From Alloscardovia omnicolens DSM 21503 (GTDB taxonomy: Bacteria > Actinomycetota > Actinomycetes > Actinomycetales > Bifidobacteriaceae): 64,000 nucleotides of DNA. The notes below the pieces were generated by a model that had not been told where the DNA came from, searched no databases, and saw only the letters and a program-made list of their open reading frames with translations. Within the stretch, counting starts at the first letter, position 1, and every line of letters begins with the position of its first letter. Location of the stretch: contig NZ_ATVB01000006.1 of the NCBI RefSeq assembly GCF_000420505.1, positions 1 through 64,000 on the forward strand, read 5' to 3'. The position numbers and the translations under genes are program-made. Below, in pieces: positions 55,401 to 64,000 of the stretch.

Positions 55401-55801
55401 CAGTTGTTGACGCTCAAGGTGTTGACGGCGGTATTGCTTTGGTAGAAGGTGAATACGAGCTGATTTCTCGCGTAGAAGCTGCAGAAGGCGGAGCTGACGA
55501 AGCAAGCTCTGTGTCCGCATCTTTGCCAACAGGCGGTTTCGTACTTCTCGACACCACTTTAACCGATGACTTGCTGGCAGAAGGTTACGCTCGCGATGCA
55601 ATTCGCAGTGTTCAAGACGCACGAAAAGCTGCAGATCTTGATATTTCTGACCGCATTAGCTTGGTTCTTACCGCTCCAGCTGCAGACGCAGACAAGCTCA
55701 AGCAGTTCGAAGAGCTGATTTCCACTGAAACTCTCGCAACCAGCTTCAGCGTGAATGTTGCTGATGTACAAGAGCTTGAGGTGAAAGTGGAGAAGGCTTA
55801 G
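52478..55801 (+). CDS. ileS: Isoleucyl-tRNA synthetase
   Basis: The 1107-residue class I synthetase charges tRNA-Ile. It has the HIGH-type motif in FANGLPHYGHLLTGYAKD, the editing domain with WTTTAWTIPNNLA, and the KMSKS-type DGQKMSKHLRNYPD. Length and sequence match the eukaryotic-like (type 2) IleRS found in actinobacteria, which is relevant to mupirocin resistance in bifidobacteria. ATG 52478 is favoured over ATG 52442 because GAGAGGCGAGG is immediately upstream and the 12 extra residues would lie in the T-box expression platform. Expression is predicted to respond to uncharged tRNA-Ile through the leader. Confidence 0.96.
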   Translation: MSNRVYPKAVTDREFETITPSPHFPAMEESVLKYWDVDDTFRRSIAQRDSGNANDEFVFFDGPPFANGLPHYGHLLTGYAKDVIPRFHTMLGKKVNRVFGWDTHGLPAELEAEKELGITDKSQIDEMGIKAFNEACRRSVLKYTQEWKDYIHRQARWVDFDHGYKTLNVSYMESVIWAFKQLYDRDLAYQGFRVLPYCWKDETPLSAHELRMDADVYQDRTDNTLSVAMKLRDEDAYVVIWTTTAWTIPNNLAIVVGKDIDYVLVEPVEGAFAGKKMYFAKDLVANFAKELGEDYKVVKELKGSELVGRRYYPAFDYFLDGSLTDPEGKANEDENAFTIYAADYVATTEGTGLVHQAVYGEDDINTLNAHHVRTYDYLDEHAQFLDVIPDYAGMHVFDANKPITRDLRAGSGPLERVPEERRAFIVQEKSHVHSYPHCWRCGNPLIYKPVSSWFVSVTKIKERLLELNQDVNWIPDNVKDGQFGKWLENARDWSISRNRYWGSPIPVWVSDDPKYPHVDVYGSLEELKRDFGKYPTDDEGNINLHRPWIDELTRPNPADPTGKSHMRRIEDVLDCWFESGSMPFAQFHYPFENKDYFEEHMPSDFVVEYIGQTRGWFYVMLIMNGALFDKAPFKNVMCHGIVLGDDGQKMSKHLRNYPDVNGVFNEYGSDAMRWFLMSSPILRGGNLIVTADGIRDTVRQIMLPLWSTYYFFSLYANAANSGEGFDARQVCADEVHDLPHMDRYLLARTRTLVESTQKHLQDYGVADACADVADYIDILTNWYVRNTRDRFWNEDENAFNTLYTALEVLARVMAPLAPMEAETVWRGLTGGESVHLADWPFLTDEESEKSTELGDALKADDDLVRTMDKVREVVSSTLSLRKAQKIRVRQPLAQLTVVADNVDAVREYEELLESELNVKQIQYTTLENAGDHGLRVVNELRVNARAAGPRLGKNVQFAIRASKSGAWHVNEEGMPVVDAQGVDGGIALVEGEYELISRVEAAEGGADEASSVSASLPTGGFVLLDTTLTDDLLAEGYARDAIRSVQDARKAADLDISDRISLVLTAPAADADKLKQFEELISTETLATSFSVNVADVQELEVKVEKA

Positions 55802-55922
55802 GTATTAGCTTTATAGCAAGTTAGGCAAGCCTCGCGCTCGCTGTTCTCTCCTGTGTCTGACTGGGGAGGGCAGCGGCGCGGGCTTCGTTGTTGCGAATTT
55901 GAGTTGTCAATTTGGGAAACGC

Positions 55923-55954
55923 GGGAGATATGTTCTCCCGAGAGTGATATACTA
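55923..55954 (+). promoter_or_regulatory. Palindrome and -10 element upstream of the small RNA candidate
   Basis: GGGAGA (55923-55928) TATGT TCTCCC (55934-55939) is a perfect 6-bp inverted repeat, followed by GAGAGTGA and the -10-like TATACT at about 55949. The palindrome occupies the place of the -35 to spacer, so it may be an operator. No good -35 hexamer is seen. Confidence 0.35.
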
Positions 55955-56043
55955 AAAGAGCTAATTCACAGTAAGGGCGGACTCGTTAGCCGCCTTGAAT
56001 GCTAAGCAGGAAACTGCAGGGGAGGCTTTGCCTCCCCGTTTTT
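55955..56043 (+). ncRNA. Candidate small structured RNA ending in a strong terminator
   Basis: After the TATACT, about 90 bases hold three consecutive hairpins: GGGCGG pairing with CCGCC around ACTCGTTAG (about 55975-55994), GCAG-GAAA-CTGC with a GAAA tetraloop (about 56006-56017), and the terminator GGGGAGGC TTT GCCTCCCC GTTTTT (56019-56043). No open frame of note lies inside and no gene follows for over 900 bases on this strand, so it is not an obvious leader. It could be a stand-alone small RNA, or the leader of a gene lost when the insertion sequence arrived right after it. No known RNA family was recognised. Confidence 0.5.
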
Positions 56044-56060
56044 CTGATATGCCCCAATTA

Positions 56061-56827
56061 GGGTTATTCGCCATTTCGTGTGTCTGTGGGAGTGGTGTGT
56101 GTTGCTTCGTTTTTGTTAGATTGTTTGGTTTGGGTAGCGTGTGGGAGTGTGGAATTCGTCCCAGTCGATGCCTGTGCCATACGTTTGTGGTATGCCGTAT
56201 ATATCGTGTCTGACATCACTTTGGCATTACCATGCGTGCTGGTATAACTTGTCGAGCTAGTCAGTGGTTATAGCGTGGTAAACAAGCCATTGGTCGTTCT
56301 GGGGATACTGGGTGCGTTGATGACAATACCAGCACACAGCGGTGATTCGTTTGAATAAACTCAACCCTCTATGATCATGTAACATTTGGCGTATACCCGC
56401 GTTAAATGAATCGTTTCTATTATTCGTTGATGGAGCATAATCAAATTGAAGGAACGTGAATAATTGTTGTTCTTTGATTCTACGGTCAAGTATTCTGCGT
56501 GCCTTAATCAGTCTTTCGTGATAATCGTGCCATGACCCGTCCTGGTACCTGCTTTTGACCTATAGCCCTGTTTTCCCGCTCGAGGTTATACCGTTCTTCT
56601 TCATAAGCGTGTGCCATAAATCGCATAATGGTCGTTGCATACCCCCTTTATACAACCCAGAGCATGAAAACACTGACAAGCCAACAAAATCAGCACGTCC
56701 CAGCATATTACAGACACGCATTATGGCTAAGTGTCATGGTCAATCATGCAACCATGAACACCTCTCAAACACACACAAAAACAAGACCTAAGACAACAAA
56801 ACAGACACACAAAATGGTGTATAACCC
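56061..56827 (-). mobile_element. Internally deleted insertion sequence (IS1249/IS256-like) with inverted ends
   Basis: The left end GGGTTATTCGCCATTTCGTG...(56061-56087) and right end (56801-56827, reverse complement GGGTTATACACCATTTTGTG...) match at 23 of 27 positions, giving terminal inverted repeats. Between them is a minus-strand transposase remnant (separate entry). At 767 bp it is well under a complete element. No target duplication is evident at the flanks. Family name is inferred from the transposase C-terminal motif. Confidence 0.7.
56257..56640 (-). pseudogene. Transposase remnant, N- and C-termini fused by internal deletion
   Basis: From ATG 56640 the minus strand encodes MQRPLCDLW...MKKNGITSSGKTGL, resembling the zinc-ribbon N-terminus of IS1249-type transposases, then an in-frame TAG, then 100 residues ending at 56257. 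The second part includes WHDYHERLIKARRILDRRI, APSTNNRNDSFNAGIRQML, HDHRGLSLFKRITAVCWYC, matching the transposase C-terminus where TNNxxEGGxNAxxRxMLRxHRG is usual. The central catalytic domain is missing, so this protein cannot transpose. Confidence 0.7.
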
Positions 56828-56977
56828 GTTACATTTTTCTTTTTGGCACAGAAATTCAACGAGCACTTGTATAAGTGAGTCGGTGGGCTGAACTGCACCC
56901 CCTTCGTTAGGATAAAAGAATAGAGGGAGAGTTTCTCGACTGCAACGTTTAGGAACTCATGAGAAGAAGGTAGAGTT

Positions 56978-58972
56978 ATGACTCATCAACAATTATCGAC
57001 GCTAAAAGCATTGCGCATGATATGTGTCCGTCTAGCTACGGTGCTTTTCGTTTTCTCGTCTTCGGCTTATGCGCACCTCATGTTGCCTTTGCGGCTAATG
57101 AAGTGAATAAAGTTGAAGATGGAGCATACGAGAATAGCTATGATGCACAGATAGAAACACAGAACCCGTTTCCACAGATTATTAGTGACGATGAAGTAAA
57201 TGCTCATATTGAAGCAATCAAGGCATATGAAGGCAAAGATGCTTATAATTTTGAACGGTACCGATTAGACAAATTTTTGATTACGTATCTTGATAATTCT
57301 ACTGAATTATTAGACCATACTGAGTATCGCACTCGTTTGAATAATAGACAGTTCGATGTGACAACCATTCGTTCAGTCGATTACTATACGATTTTTGTTC
57401 CTTATGCTGACGACAATCACGATATGGTTCATAAGAAATTTATTTTTGGTGGATGGACATATAACCGTCGTGCAGTTCGTGGCAATGATGGGGAATGATC
57501 ATCGACAAATTCGTTGGTTAAGAAGAAAACGGCAGCGGAGGAAGCGATGAATCTCTCAGCGTCGAGTGGAACGGTAATAAACTCAATAGCACCTATAAAA
57601 ACCATCAAGATGGTACAGGTAATATTGTCAGCGTAAATCTCATATATCAGCGTGGGTATAAAACTGTTATGCCGCAATATATACATTCGAAACATACAAT
57701 AGCTAACGGTAGCTTACCGGGAAGAACGCTGTATGCGTCAAGTTCTATGGGCTTCCGCGGTACGAATATGTATATCGGATCTATGAACAACAGGGACAGC
57801 ATTAAAGCCGGAACAAGTATTTTCCGCTCGTACTATAGCTCACACAGTTCAGAACATATTTCTTTTGTTGATGATTTTGAATATAGAAAAGCTCGTCATC
57901 TCCCTATAACAAATCTTATTGAAGGACGCAGTAAAGATACTGCTCTTTTCTCTGATGCTGCGCACACTCCTATCGTGCAAGATGATGGTAAAGACTTTGA
58001 AGCATTAGCGAGTCCACTGAATCTACATGGCGTAGTAGAAATGGGAACTCCGAAAGATGATAGTTCTGGTTGGAGTGAGAACGGAAATAGTGATCGACGT
58101 TTTAGTGTGCTCGCTCCCGAAGCTCATTTCCCAGGATATGCTAATTTTCGTGAGTCCTATCTGAAATATCAGGGCTGGTCAACAGGTGTTACTCCTACAG
58201 AAATGGAAATAATTCCTAATGCTGAAGACACTCCAGGCGATACGAATTATCTGCTTTTCTCCACAGTCAAGTCAACACTATCAGATATAGCCAGTGAGAA
58301 AGATATTCCTGGATACGTTTACGTAGGTGAAGATATAGATGCAGTTCATGACTATGGTTCTTACGCAACGCGAACGAACGGCTATATTATGCCGGCCATC
58401 AATGCTACTACGCTCGTACTGCTGATAATAAAGGAGTGCTCATTAAAGATAAACTTGTATCTGATAAAGATGGCATGACTCACTTAGCATCGCAACCGTT
58501 AGATTACGATCAGCTGTCTAAGCTAATTGCGGATAACGAAGCTATAAAAGAGAAAAAAGTGGCGATTGATAGCAACTATTTTACCTTAACTGATAAGCGG
58601 ACTGTCACTTCCGATGAAGATCAAGGTAATACCTATCTTTTCCCAAGTACATATGTTTTGAAAGAAACACAGGCACCAAAGGGATACGTTGCTTCATATG
58701 ATATTGAATTTGAAGTTCCTGTTAATAAGGATAAAAGTGATGATGCTCTTGTGATTCAGGCGGAGAATAAGAAGAAGCCTGAACCGACTCCCGAACCGAC
58801 ACCTCACCCGGTGCCAACAGACAATCCACAACCGAAGACTGAAAAATCGAAGCCAAAGATTTTGGCACACACTGGAAGCGGTTCGGCTGTGCAGCTGGCT
58901 CTCGTTGCTGTTCTAGCTAGCATCGCAACTGCTTGTGTTTCTCTTCGAATGGCTCGCCGATTGACTTACTAA
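56978..58972 (+). pseudogene. Fragmented sortase-anchored surface protein
   Basis: A ribosome binding site (GAAGGTAGAG) and ATG 56978 begin a signal peptide (MTHQQLSTLKALRMICVRL...), but the frame is lost near 57040-57075; the -1 frame continues as CAPHVAFAANEVNKVEDG to TGA 57496. A further frame from about 57525 (SGGSDESLSVEWNGNKL) runs to 58385 and then shifts again to YYAGHQCYYARTADNKGVL, a SpaA/Cna-B-like domain ending YVLKETQAPKGYVASYDIEF, a Pro/Glu/Thr linker (PEPTPEPTPHPVP), the sortase signal LAHTG, a membrane span and RMARRLTY. If repaired it would be about 660 residues. The central ~400 residues match no family recognised here. At least three lesions suggest decay, unless the assembly is poor at this place. 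Confidence 0.7.
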
Positions 58973-59016
58973 GTACATCGTACGTATTTGCCAGATGTGT
59001 ACTCAGTCGAGAAAAG

Positions 59017-59064
59017 CTCCTTCTTCTCTTCCTTTGCATAGGTGAAGAGAAGAAGGAGGTTTTT
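59017..59064 (+). terminator. Intrinsic terminator after the surface protein gene
   Basis: CTCCTTCTTCTCTTC (59017-59031) pairs perfectly with GAAGAGAAGAAGGAG (59044-59058), followed by GTTTTTG. The stem is 15 bp. Confidence 0.85.
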
Positions 59065-59210
59065 GTGCGCAAGTGTCAGCTACATGTATGTGGTGAGGGT
59101 CACAATGTGGACTATTCATAACACGCGGGTCACGGTTGTGCCATAGTAACACTGCCAATGGCTAAAACATACACATTTATGTTCACGGAAAGAACAAGGA
59201 GATGGGGTCC

Positions 59211-60182
59211 ATGAGTGAACTCACATATGCGGTAATCGGTGCTGGTGCAATGGGGTATCGTTATGGCATTTTGCTTCAAGAAGCAGGTAAGAAGGTAGAT
59301 TTTATTGATGCTTGGGAACCAAATATTGAAGCAGTGAAGGAACAAGGCGGCGTATGGGTGAGCCGTGATCATGAGGGCCGTCACTTGGTGCCAGTGAACC
59401 TGTATCGTCCAGAAGAATATACAGGAAATCCGGACGTATGGATTATCTTCCTCAAGCAGATGCAACTTGAAGATATGCTCAAGCGCTGTGCTCATTTATT
59501 CAAAGATCATCAGGTTGTTTTCTCAGCAATGAACGGATGGGGCCATTTCGAGAAGATTAATCGATACTTCTCAACAGATCGTATCTACGGTGGAACCGCA
59601 ATTATTGCAACTGTTTTGAACGGTCCTGGCGATGTTGATTTCATTGGTAAGAAGGGTACAGGCTCTATGCACATGTGTGCAATGAATGAGCACATTACCG
59701 ATATTGAACGTGCAATTGCTGATGACTTTACTGCAGCACACATGAATCCAGAAATTACCACAGACTTTAAGGGCACATGCATGGCTAAGATTGTGTTCAA
59801 TTCTGTGGTGAATACCTTATGTACCATGTATCAGATTACTATGGGACAATTTGCTGATTACGAAGGCTCCCATGAGATGACTCAGCAGCTTGTTTCCGAA
59901 GCATATGCTGTATGTGAAGCCGCTGGTATTCCTATGATTAACAGCGTAGATGAAGAAGTTGAATCTATCGAATACGCAAGCCGTGTGGGTAATCCACTGC
60001 ATTACCCATCTATGTATCAAGACATGATTCACGGACGACCAACAGAAGTAGATTATATCAACGGATATATTGCTCAACTCGGACGTGAACATAATGTTGA
60101 CTGCCGCACCCACGCTTTCTTGACTCATGGCGTGCATTTAGCAGAACGAGCATTCCAGATTCATCACGCGCAAGAAAAGTAA
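59211..60182 (+). CDS. Ketopantoate reductase family protein (ApbA/PanE-like)
   Basis: The 323-residue protein has an N-terminal NADP-binding site, YAVIGAGAMGYRYG, and the ApbA C-terminal helical domain with a likely catalytic lysine region (CMAKIVFNSVVNTLC) and late acidic residue region RPTEVDYINGYIAQLG, the latter being a PanE hallmark. Ketopantoate reductase makes pantoate for CoA, but many homologues act on other 2-oxoacids, and no other pantothenate gene is nearby. ATG 59211 is chosen, nine bases after AAGGAG; ATG 59202 is directly adjacent to it. It is a single-gene unit closed by a strong terminator. Confidence 0.8.
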   Translation: MSELTYAVIGAGAMGYRYGILLQEAGKKVDFIDAWEPNIEAVKEQGGVWVSRDHEGRHLVPVNLYRPEEYTGNPDVWIIFLKQMQLEDMLKRCAHLFKDHQVVFSAMNGWGHFEKINRYFSTDRIYGGTAIIATVLNGPGDVDFIGKKGTGSMHMCAMNEHITDIERAIADDFTAAHMNPEITTDFKGTCMAKIVFNSVVNTLCTMYQITMGQFADYEGSHEMTQQLVSEAYAVCEAAGIPMINSVDEEVESIEYASRVGNPLHYPSMYQDMIHGRPTEVDYINGYIAQLGREHNVDCRTHAFLTHGVHLAERAFQIHHAQEK

Positions 60183-60205
60183 AAAAACTATCTTTCCTAT
60201 ATATG

Positions 60206-60248
60206 GGGCTGAGTGCAGCATACTACCGCACTCAGCCCTTTTCTTTTT
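60206..60248 (+). terminator. Intrinsic terminator after the ketopantoate reductase-like gene
   Basis: GGGCTGAGTGC (60206-60216) pairs with GCACTCAGCCC (60228-60238), followed by TTTTCTTTTTC. An 11-bp stem plus T-tract. Confidence 0.9.
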
Positions 60249-60346
60249 CTGTGTTAATGTGACGAGCGCTCACAGTAATCTCACCTCAAATGTGCAGATA
60301 ATTATCAGAGTCTTCCGACACGCAATATAAGTGAAGCGCAATTGCC

Positions 60347-60352
60347 TATAAT
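60347..60352 (+). promoter_or_regulatory. Probable -10 element of the pullulanase gene
   Basis: A consensus TATAAT lies 53 bases before the pullulanase start. A matching -35 hexamer at normal spacing is not obvious. Confidence 0.4.
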
Positions 60353-60404
60353 ATAACGGTGCCCACAAGGGTAGTGTACAGGAATAAAACCTACGGAGGT
60401 CTGC

Positions 60405-62744
60405 GTGCCAGCACAGGAAACTGTTGTGGTGCATTATCATACCGCGAACGCTCGCTATGAAGATAGAAGCGTATGGATGTGGAAAGATAATGAAGAAGGT
60501 TATCAATACCTTTTAACAGAACGAGATGCTTTCGGAAAGTTCTGTGTACTCCCTGTACGTTTAAATACCGCCGATAATATGCACGGATATATCAATATCC
60601 TTATGCGTAACACTGATTTCTCTTATAAATCTCGAGAATATCGCATTACTTTACGCAATGATGAACAGCCTACACACGTATGGCTTGTTGAAGGTGACGA
60701 TACGCTCTACTACTCTTACCAAGCTGCGCTTACGAGCAGGGCATGTGCACTGTATGATGTGCATGCTTTTGATATGGCTTTACATCCAGAAGAATTTGAC
60801 CGTCAATGGGCCTTCGATGGCTGGTTGGGCTACACATATTCACCATCCAGCACACAATTTCGCGTATGGGCACCAACTGCTAAGCAGGTCGATCTGCTGA
60901 TTCTTAGCACTCCCACAGACCAGTCAACCCATACAATAATCCCCATGACGCGAGGGGATATAAGCGATACTCTTAACCAGAAGCGCAATACTCATGGAGT
61001 ATGGTTTGCTACGCTGGACGTTGATTGCGACAGTATATCGTATGTATATCGTGTGCACCATGCAGATGGTCGCATAGTTGATTCTCCTGATCCGTATGCG
61101 CGCGCAGCTACCAGTGATGGATTACAATCGGTGATTTTAAGTCCGCGTTCCAGGCGTGCAGAAGGTTTTAGCGTCAAACACGGCGATGACGCGGTATGGC
61201 GTGTAGAAAATCCTACCTCAGCTGTTATCTGTGAGATGCATATTCGCGATTTTACTATTTCGCGCACATCCGGCGTTCCGCGTGCTCTGCGTGGAACCTA
61301 TATAGGAGCGTGCGAAAGTGGCACAAGCAATACGTATGGGGCGAGCACAGGTATAGATTATCTTGATCATCAAGGCATAAGTTATGTGCAAATACAGCCA
61401 GTTGCTCAATACTATAAGCATTATTTACCGGACGGTCGTAGACGCTACAACTGGGGTTATGATCCGTGCAACTATAATGTGCCAGAAGCCTCGTATTCTA
61501 CGAAGCCGAATAATCCTGCTGCAGCAATTATTGAATTGAAAACAATGATTCAGGAGTATCATAATCGCGGTATAGGCGTTATTTTTGACGTTGTTTATAA
61601 TCATACTTTTTCGAGCGCAACGCATCCGTTCCAGTTAACTGTTCCGGATTATTTTTACCGTATGAACGCAGACGGTTCTTGTGCAGACGGCTCGGGCTGC
61701 GGTAATGAAACGGCTAGCGAAAAGGAAATGTGCCGAAAGTACATGATTGATTCCGTCATGTATTGGGCTGAAGAGTTTAACGTTGACGGATTCCGTTTTG
61801 ATCTCATGGGATTACATGATATTGAAACAATGAATCAGATTCGAGAACAACTCGATAGCCTCGACCCACACATTCTTATGTATGGAGAAGGCTGGGATAT
61901 GGGAGTAAATCTCCCTGCAGACCGTAAAGCGAAGAAAGATAATGCAGCGCTTATGCCACGTATTGCTTTCTTTAACGATACAGTTCGAGATGGTGTGAAA
62001 GGTGCGGAAGTCTACGGCTATGTAAAAGGTGGTTTCGTCTCTCATGAAGGTACGGAAGGCATCGTAGCTAAAGGAATTCTAGGAAGTAGTGAGCTAGTCA
62101 ATTATGATACGCCTCGTCAAGTTCTCAACTATATTGAAGCGCATGATAACTATAATCTCAATGATTTACTTACACGTTTACATCCTGACGATGATGAGCT
62201 GTGTCATATTCAGCGCGTAGAAGTTGCTAATGCGTTGAACTTCGTTATGCAAGGTATGACCTTTATGCAAATCGGTCAAGAATTCTTACGCACAAAACTG
62301 TATCCAACGGGAGATAATGGCGAGCTGACTTTAGGCGACCGATTGAATGCCATGAATAGTTATAACGCTCCTGATGAAGTCAACCGGGTGAATTGGGATC
62401 AAGTGACTCAATATCGCGACACTGTCGATTTCGTGCGGCAATTGATAACATTCAAAACCTCTTCAGACCTCTTTTCTTACGAAACATATAGTGATGTGCG
62501 CAGACACGTGTATGTATGGTCAGCTATCGATAGCTCTGGCATTATTGGCTTTGATATAACAGGAGACGATAAAAAGTATCGTATTGTTGCTACTACAGTT
62601 GATGTTCCTGTACATAATATGCTTAAAGATTTAGATGGTGCTCAACTGATTTTATCGAATAATCCTATTCGTATCGAAAAAGAAAAAATCCTTGAGGCAT
62701 ATACTTTTGCTATCTTTGAACAAGTACTCTCAGATGCTTCATAA
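60405..62744 (+). CDS. Type I pullulanase / glycogen debranching GH13 enzyme
   Basis: The 779-residue protein hydrolyses alpha-1,6 branches in pullulan, starch or glycogen. An N-terminal carbohydrate-binding region (about 1-120) precedes a CBM48-like domain (TQFRVWAPTAKQVDLL) and the GH13 barrel. The type I pullulanase signature YNWGYDPCNYNVPEASYST is clear, and catalytic motifs are VIFDVVYNHT, VDGFRFDLMG (nucleophile Asp), GEGWDMG (acid/base Glu) and YIEAHDNYNLND. No signal peptide is present, so it acts inside the cell. A GTG start at 60405 follows GGAGGT. The glycogen branching enzyme gene is next, giving a glycogen/alpha-glucan pair. Confidence 0.93.
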   Translation: MPAQETVVVHYHTANARYEDRSVWMWKDNEEGYQYLLTERDAFGKFCVLPVRLNTADNMHGYINILMRNTDFSYKSREYRITLRNDEQPTHVWLVEGDDTLYYSYQAALTSRACALYDVHAFDMALHPEEFDRQWAFDGWLGYTYSPSSTQFRVWAPTAKQVDLLILSTPTDQSTHTIIPMTRGDISDTLNQKRNTHGVWFATLDVDCDSISYVYRVHHADGRIVDSPDPYARAATSDGLQSVILSPRSRRAEGFSVKHGDDAVWRVENPTSAVICEMHIRDFTISRTSGVPRALRGTYIGACESGTSNTYGASTGIDYLDHQGISYVQIQPVAQYYKHYLPDGRRRYNWGYDPCNYNVPEASYSTKPNNPAAAIIELKTMIQEYHNRGIGVIFDVVYNHTFSSATHPFQLTVPDYFYRMNADGSCADGSGCGNETASEKEMCRKYMIDSVMYWAEEFNVDGFRFDLMGLHDIETMNQIREQLDSLDPHILMYGEGWDMGVNLPADRKAKKDNAALMPRIAFFNDTVRDGVKGAEVYGYVKGGFVSHEGTEGIVAKGILGSSELVNYDTPRQVLNYIEAHDNYNLNDLLTRLHPDDDELCHIQRVEVANALNFVMQGMTFMQIGQEFLRTKLYPTGDNGELTLGDRLNAMNSYNAPDEVNRVNWDQVTQYRDTVDFVRQLITFKTSSDLFSYETYSDVRRHVYVWSAIDSSGIIGFDITGDDKKYRIVATTVDVPVHNMLKDLDGAQLILSNNPIRIEKEKILEAYTFAIFEQVLSDAS

Positions 62745-62911
62745 AAGAGTCTGAGCTTTCAACCATAAGAGTGAGAAGGCGCTAAAAATCAAGGAAAAGA
62801 AGTTAGCTATCTTACAATATGATTGATAAATGAACAGTTTGGTCTTTCCTTACCCAAAAACCTTTCAAAACGAGTACACTGGACTTAAGGAGAGGTTAAG
62901 GGGGAATGCTT

Positions 62912-64000
62912 ATGGAAACGCATGAGGCTTTACGGACTTTTGGCACGGGAGAAAATTTCCATGCTCAACATTATTTCGGTTTTCACCGAGAGACGAGAGA
63001 GGGAGAGGAAGGCTACGTCTTCAGAGTGTGGGCTCCGAACGCGCAACATCTAGCTCTTATTGGAGAATTCACAAACTGGCAAGACAATCCAATAGGTATG
63101 TCCTGCAATGAAGCGGGAGTGTGGGAAGTTTTCACCACTGCGCCACAAATTGGCGAGCGCTATAAATTCCTCGTTACTCGTGCAGACGGATCTGTTGTGG
63201 AAAAAATTGATCCTTTTGCTTTTTATCTAGAACCACGTCCTGGCACTGCCGCCATTATTACTGATTTTCCAGAGAAAAAATGGAAAGACGGCTTATGGCT
63301 GGGGCGCCGTAAGCGTTTTGGTTTCCGTAATCGCCCAGTCAATATTTACGAAGTGCATGCCTCCTCGTGGAAAGAGCACGAAGACGGCACTCCATACCAG
63401 TTTGCTGAGCTAAAAGATGAGCTTATCCCTTACTTGGTGAAGATGAACTACACCCATGTGGAGTTCATGCCACTGATGGCTCATCCGCTGGGAATGAGCT
63501 GGGGCTACCAGCTTATGGGCTATTTTGCGTTTGAGCACACATATGGAACTCCTCGAGATTTCCAAGACTTCGTAGAAGAATGCCATAAGAATAATATTGG
63601 TGTTATTGTGGACTGGGTTCCTGGGCATTTTACAGTCAACGATGATGCTTTGGCTTTCTATGATGGAACGCCTACCTTTGAATATCAAGATCCAGATCGT
63701 GCGCATAACCGAGGTTGGGGAGCACTGAACTTTGATTTAGGAAAGAACCAAGTGCAGTCTTTCCTTATTTCCTCAGTAAAGTTCTGGATTGATTACTATC
63801 ATTTGGACGGTATTCGTGTTGATGCGGTCAGCAATATGATTTACCGCAATTACGATATTGGTCCTTGGACGCCTAATAAGGATGGCGGTACTCGTGACTA
63901 TGAGGGCTTCGGCTTCTTACAGAAGATGAACGCTGTTATTAAAGGCTATTATCCTGATGTTATGATGATTGCTGAAGAAAGTTCCAGCGATACAAAGGTA
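62912..64000 (+). CDS. glgB: 1,4-alpha-glucan branching enzyme, 3' end outside window
   Basis: The frame from ATG 62912 (GGGGG seven bases upstream; ATG 62906 is a less likely start) is open to the window end, about 363 residues. It has a CBM48 domain ([20 protein letters not shown]), the linker to GH13 ([11 protein letters not shown]), barrel motifs [29 protein letters not shown] and the nucleophile region [16 protein letters not shown], ending near the acid/base AEESS. This set is diagnostic of GlgB, which adds alpha-1,6 branches in glycogen. The insert [14 protein letters not shown] is also GlgB-like. The gene has a 167-bp gap after the pullulanase with no terminator seen. Confidence 0.94.
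   Translation, partial: METHEALRTFGTGENFHAQHYFGFHRETREGEEGYVFRVWAPNAQHLALIGEFTNWQDNPIGMSCNEAGVWEVFTTAPQIGERYKFLVTRADGSVVEKIDPFAFYLEPRPGTAAIITDFPEKKWKDGLWLGRRKRFGFRNRPVNIYEVHASSWKEHEDGTPYQFAELKDELIPYLVKMNYTHVEFMPLMAHPLGMSWGYQLMGYFAFEHTYGTPRDFQDFVEECHKNNIGVIVDWVPGHFTVNDDALAFYDGTPTFEYQDPDRAHNRGWGALNFDLGKNQVQSFLISSVKFWIDYYHLDGIRVDAVSNMIYRNYDIGPWTPNKDGGTRDYEGFGFLQKMNAVIKGYYPDVMMIAEESSSDTKV

Noticed and set aside
55802..55922. Possible terminator directly after ileS
   Set aside because: Only weak inverted matches were seen; the clear terminator at 56019 belongs to the later small transcript unit, though read-through from ileS to it is possible.
56555..56891. Two short plus-strand frames within the insertion sequence remnant
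   Set aside because: They overlap the transposase remnant antisense or the terminal repeat and have random-like composition.

Overview
The window looks like a chromosomal segment of an actinobacterium of the family Bifidobacteriaceae (an Alloscardovia/Gardnerella/Scardovia-like organism rather than a high-GC Bifidobacterium; the genus is inferred only from gene content and the moderate GC seen by eye). The main pointers are a giant single-chain type I fatty acid synthase preceded by an acyl-CoA carboxylase pair, a PucR/FasR-type regulator, an AdnAB-like double helicase-nuclease, a translational ileS T-box with a very short Stem I, and a glycogen/pullulan enzyme pair. No plasmid, prophage or CRISPR array was seen.

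Layout. (1) 1-15.6 kb: lipid synthesis locus. A partial FasR-like regulator and the biotin transporter subunit BioY point left; the biotin ligase BirA, the AccBC and AccD carboxylase subunits and the 3099-residue FAS-I point right. Biotin uptake, biotin attachment, malonyl-CoA synthesis and fatty acid synthesis are thus together. (2) 15.6-19.9 kb: a decayed accessory patch between fas and its partner acpS, holding a frameshifted NlpC/P60-like secreted hydrolase, a lipoprotein, an interrupted small membrane-anchored protein, a LacI C-terminal scar and a promoter-palindrome with no obvious gene. (3) 19.9-29.5 kb: acpS, a nicotinamidase-like hydrolase and the AdnAB-like pair. (4) 29.7-35.9 kb: an esterase, an MprF-type aminoacyl-phosphatidylglycerol synthase and a GNAT protein in one operon, then an MFS transporter. 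(5) 36.3-44.8 kb: housekeeping genes dapB, dapA, rnj, pepN, glmM, def. (6) 44.9-49.4 kb: a second decayed patch with two broken MFS genes, an arylsulfotransferase-like membrane protein lacking the expected histidines, one copy of a dispersed palindromic repeat and a 120-bp element with 19-bp inverted ends. (7) 49.5-55.8 kb: tRNA-Arg(CCU), xseB/xseA, a GNAT protein, and ileS behind its T-box. (8) 55.8-59.1 kb: a candidate small RNA with a strong terminator, an internally deleted insertion sequence, and a fragmented sortase-anchored surface protein. (9) 59.2-64 kb: a ketopantoate reductase-like enzyme, type I pullulanase, and the 5' part of glgB.

The most distinctive signals outside known genes are the 81-bp intergenic repeat found twice in inverted orientation with a compensatory base change in its stem (36112-36192 and 48213-48293), the stand-alone structured transcript candidate at about 55949-56043, the 120-bp inverted-end element at 49212-49331, and the promoter-palindrome at 16774-16835. 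Many small frame-breaking lesions (at least five genes) are confined to the accessory patches; some may be sequencing errors in homopolymers, but several (in-frame stops, a 7-bp repeat loss, an internal IS deletion) look like genuine decay.
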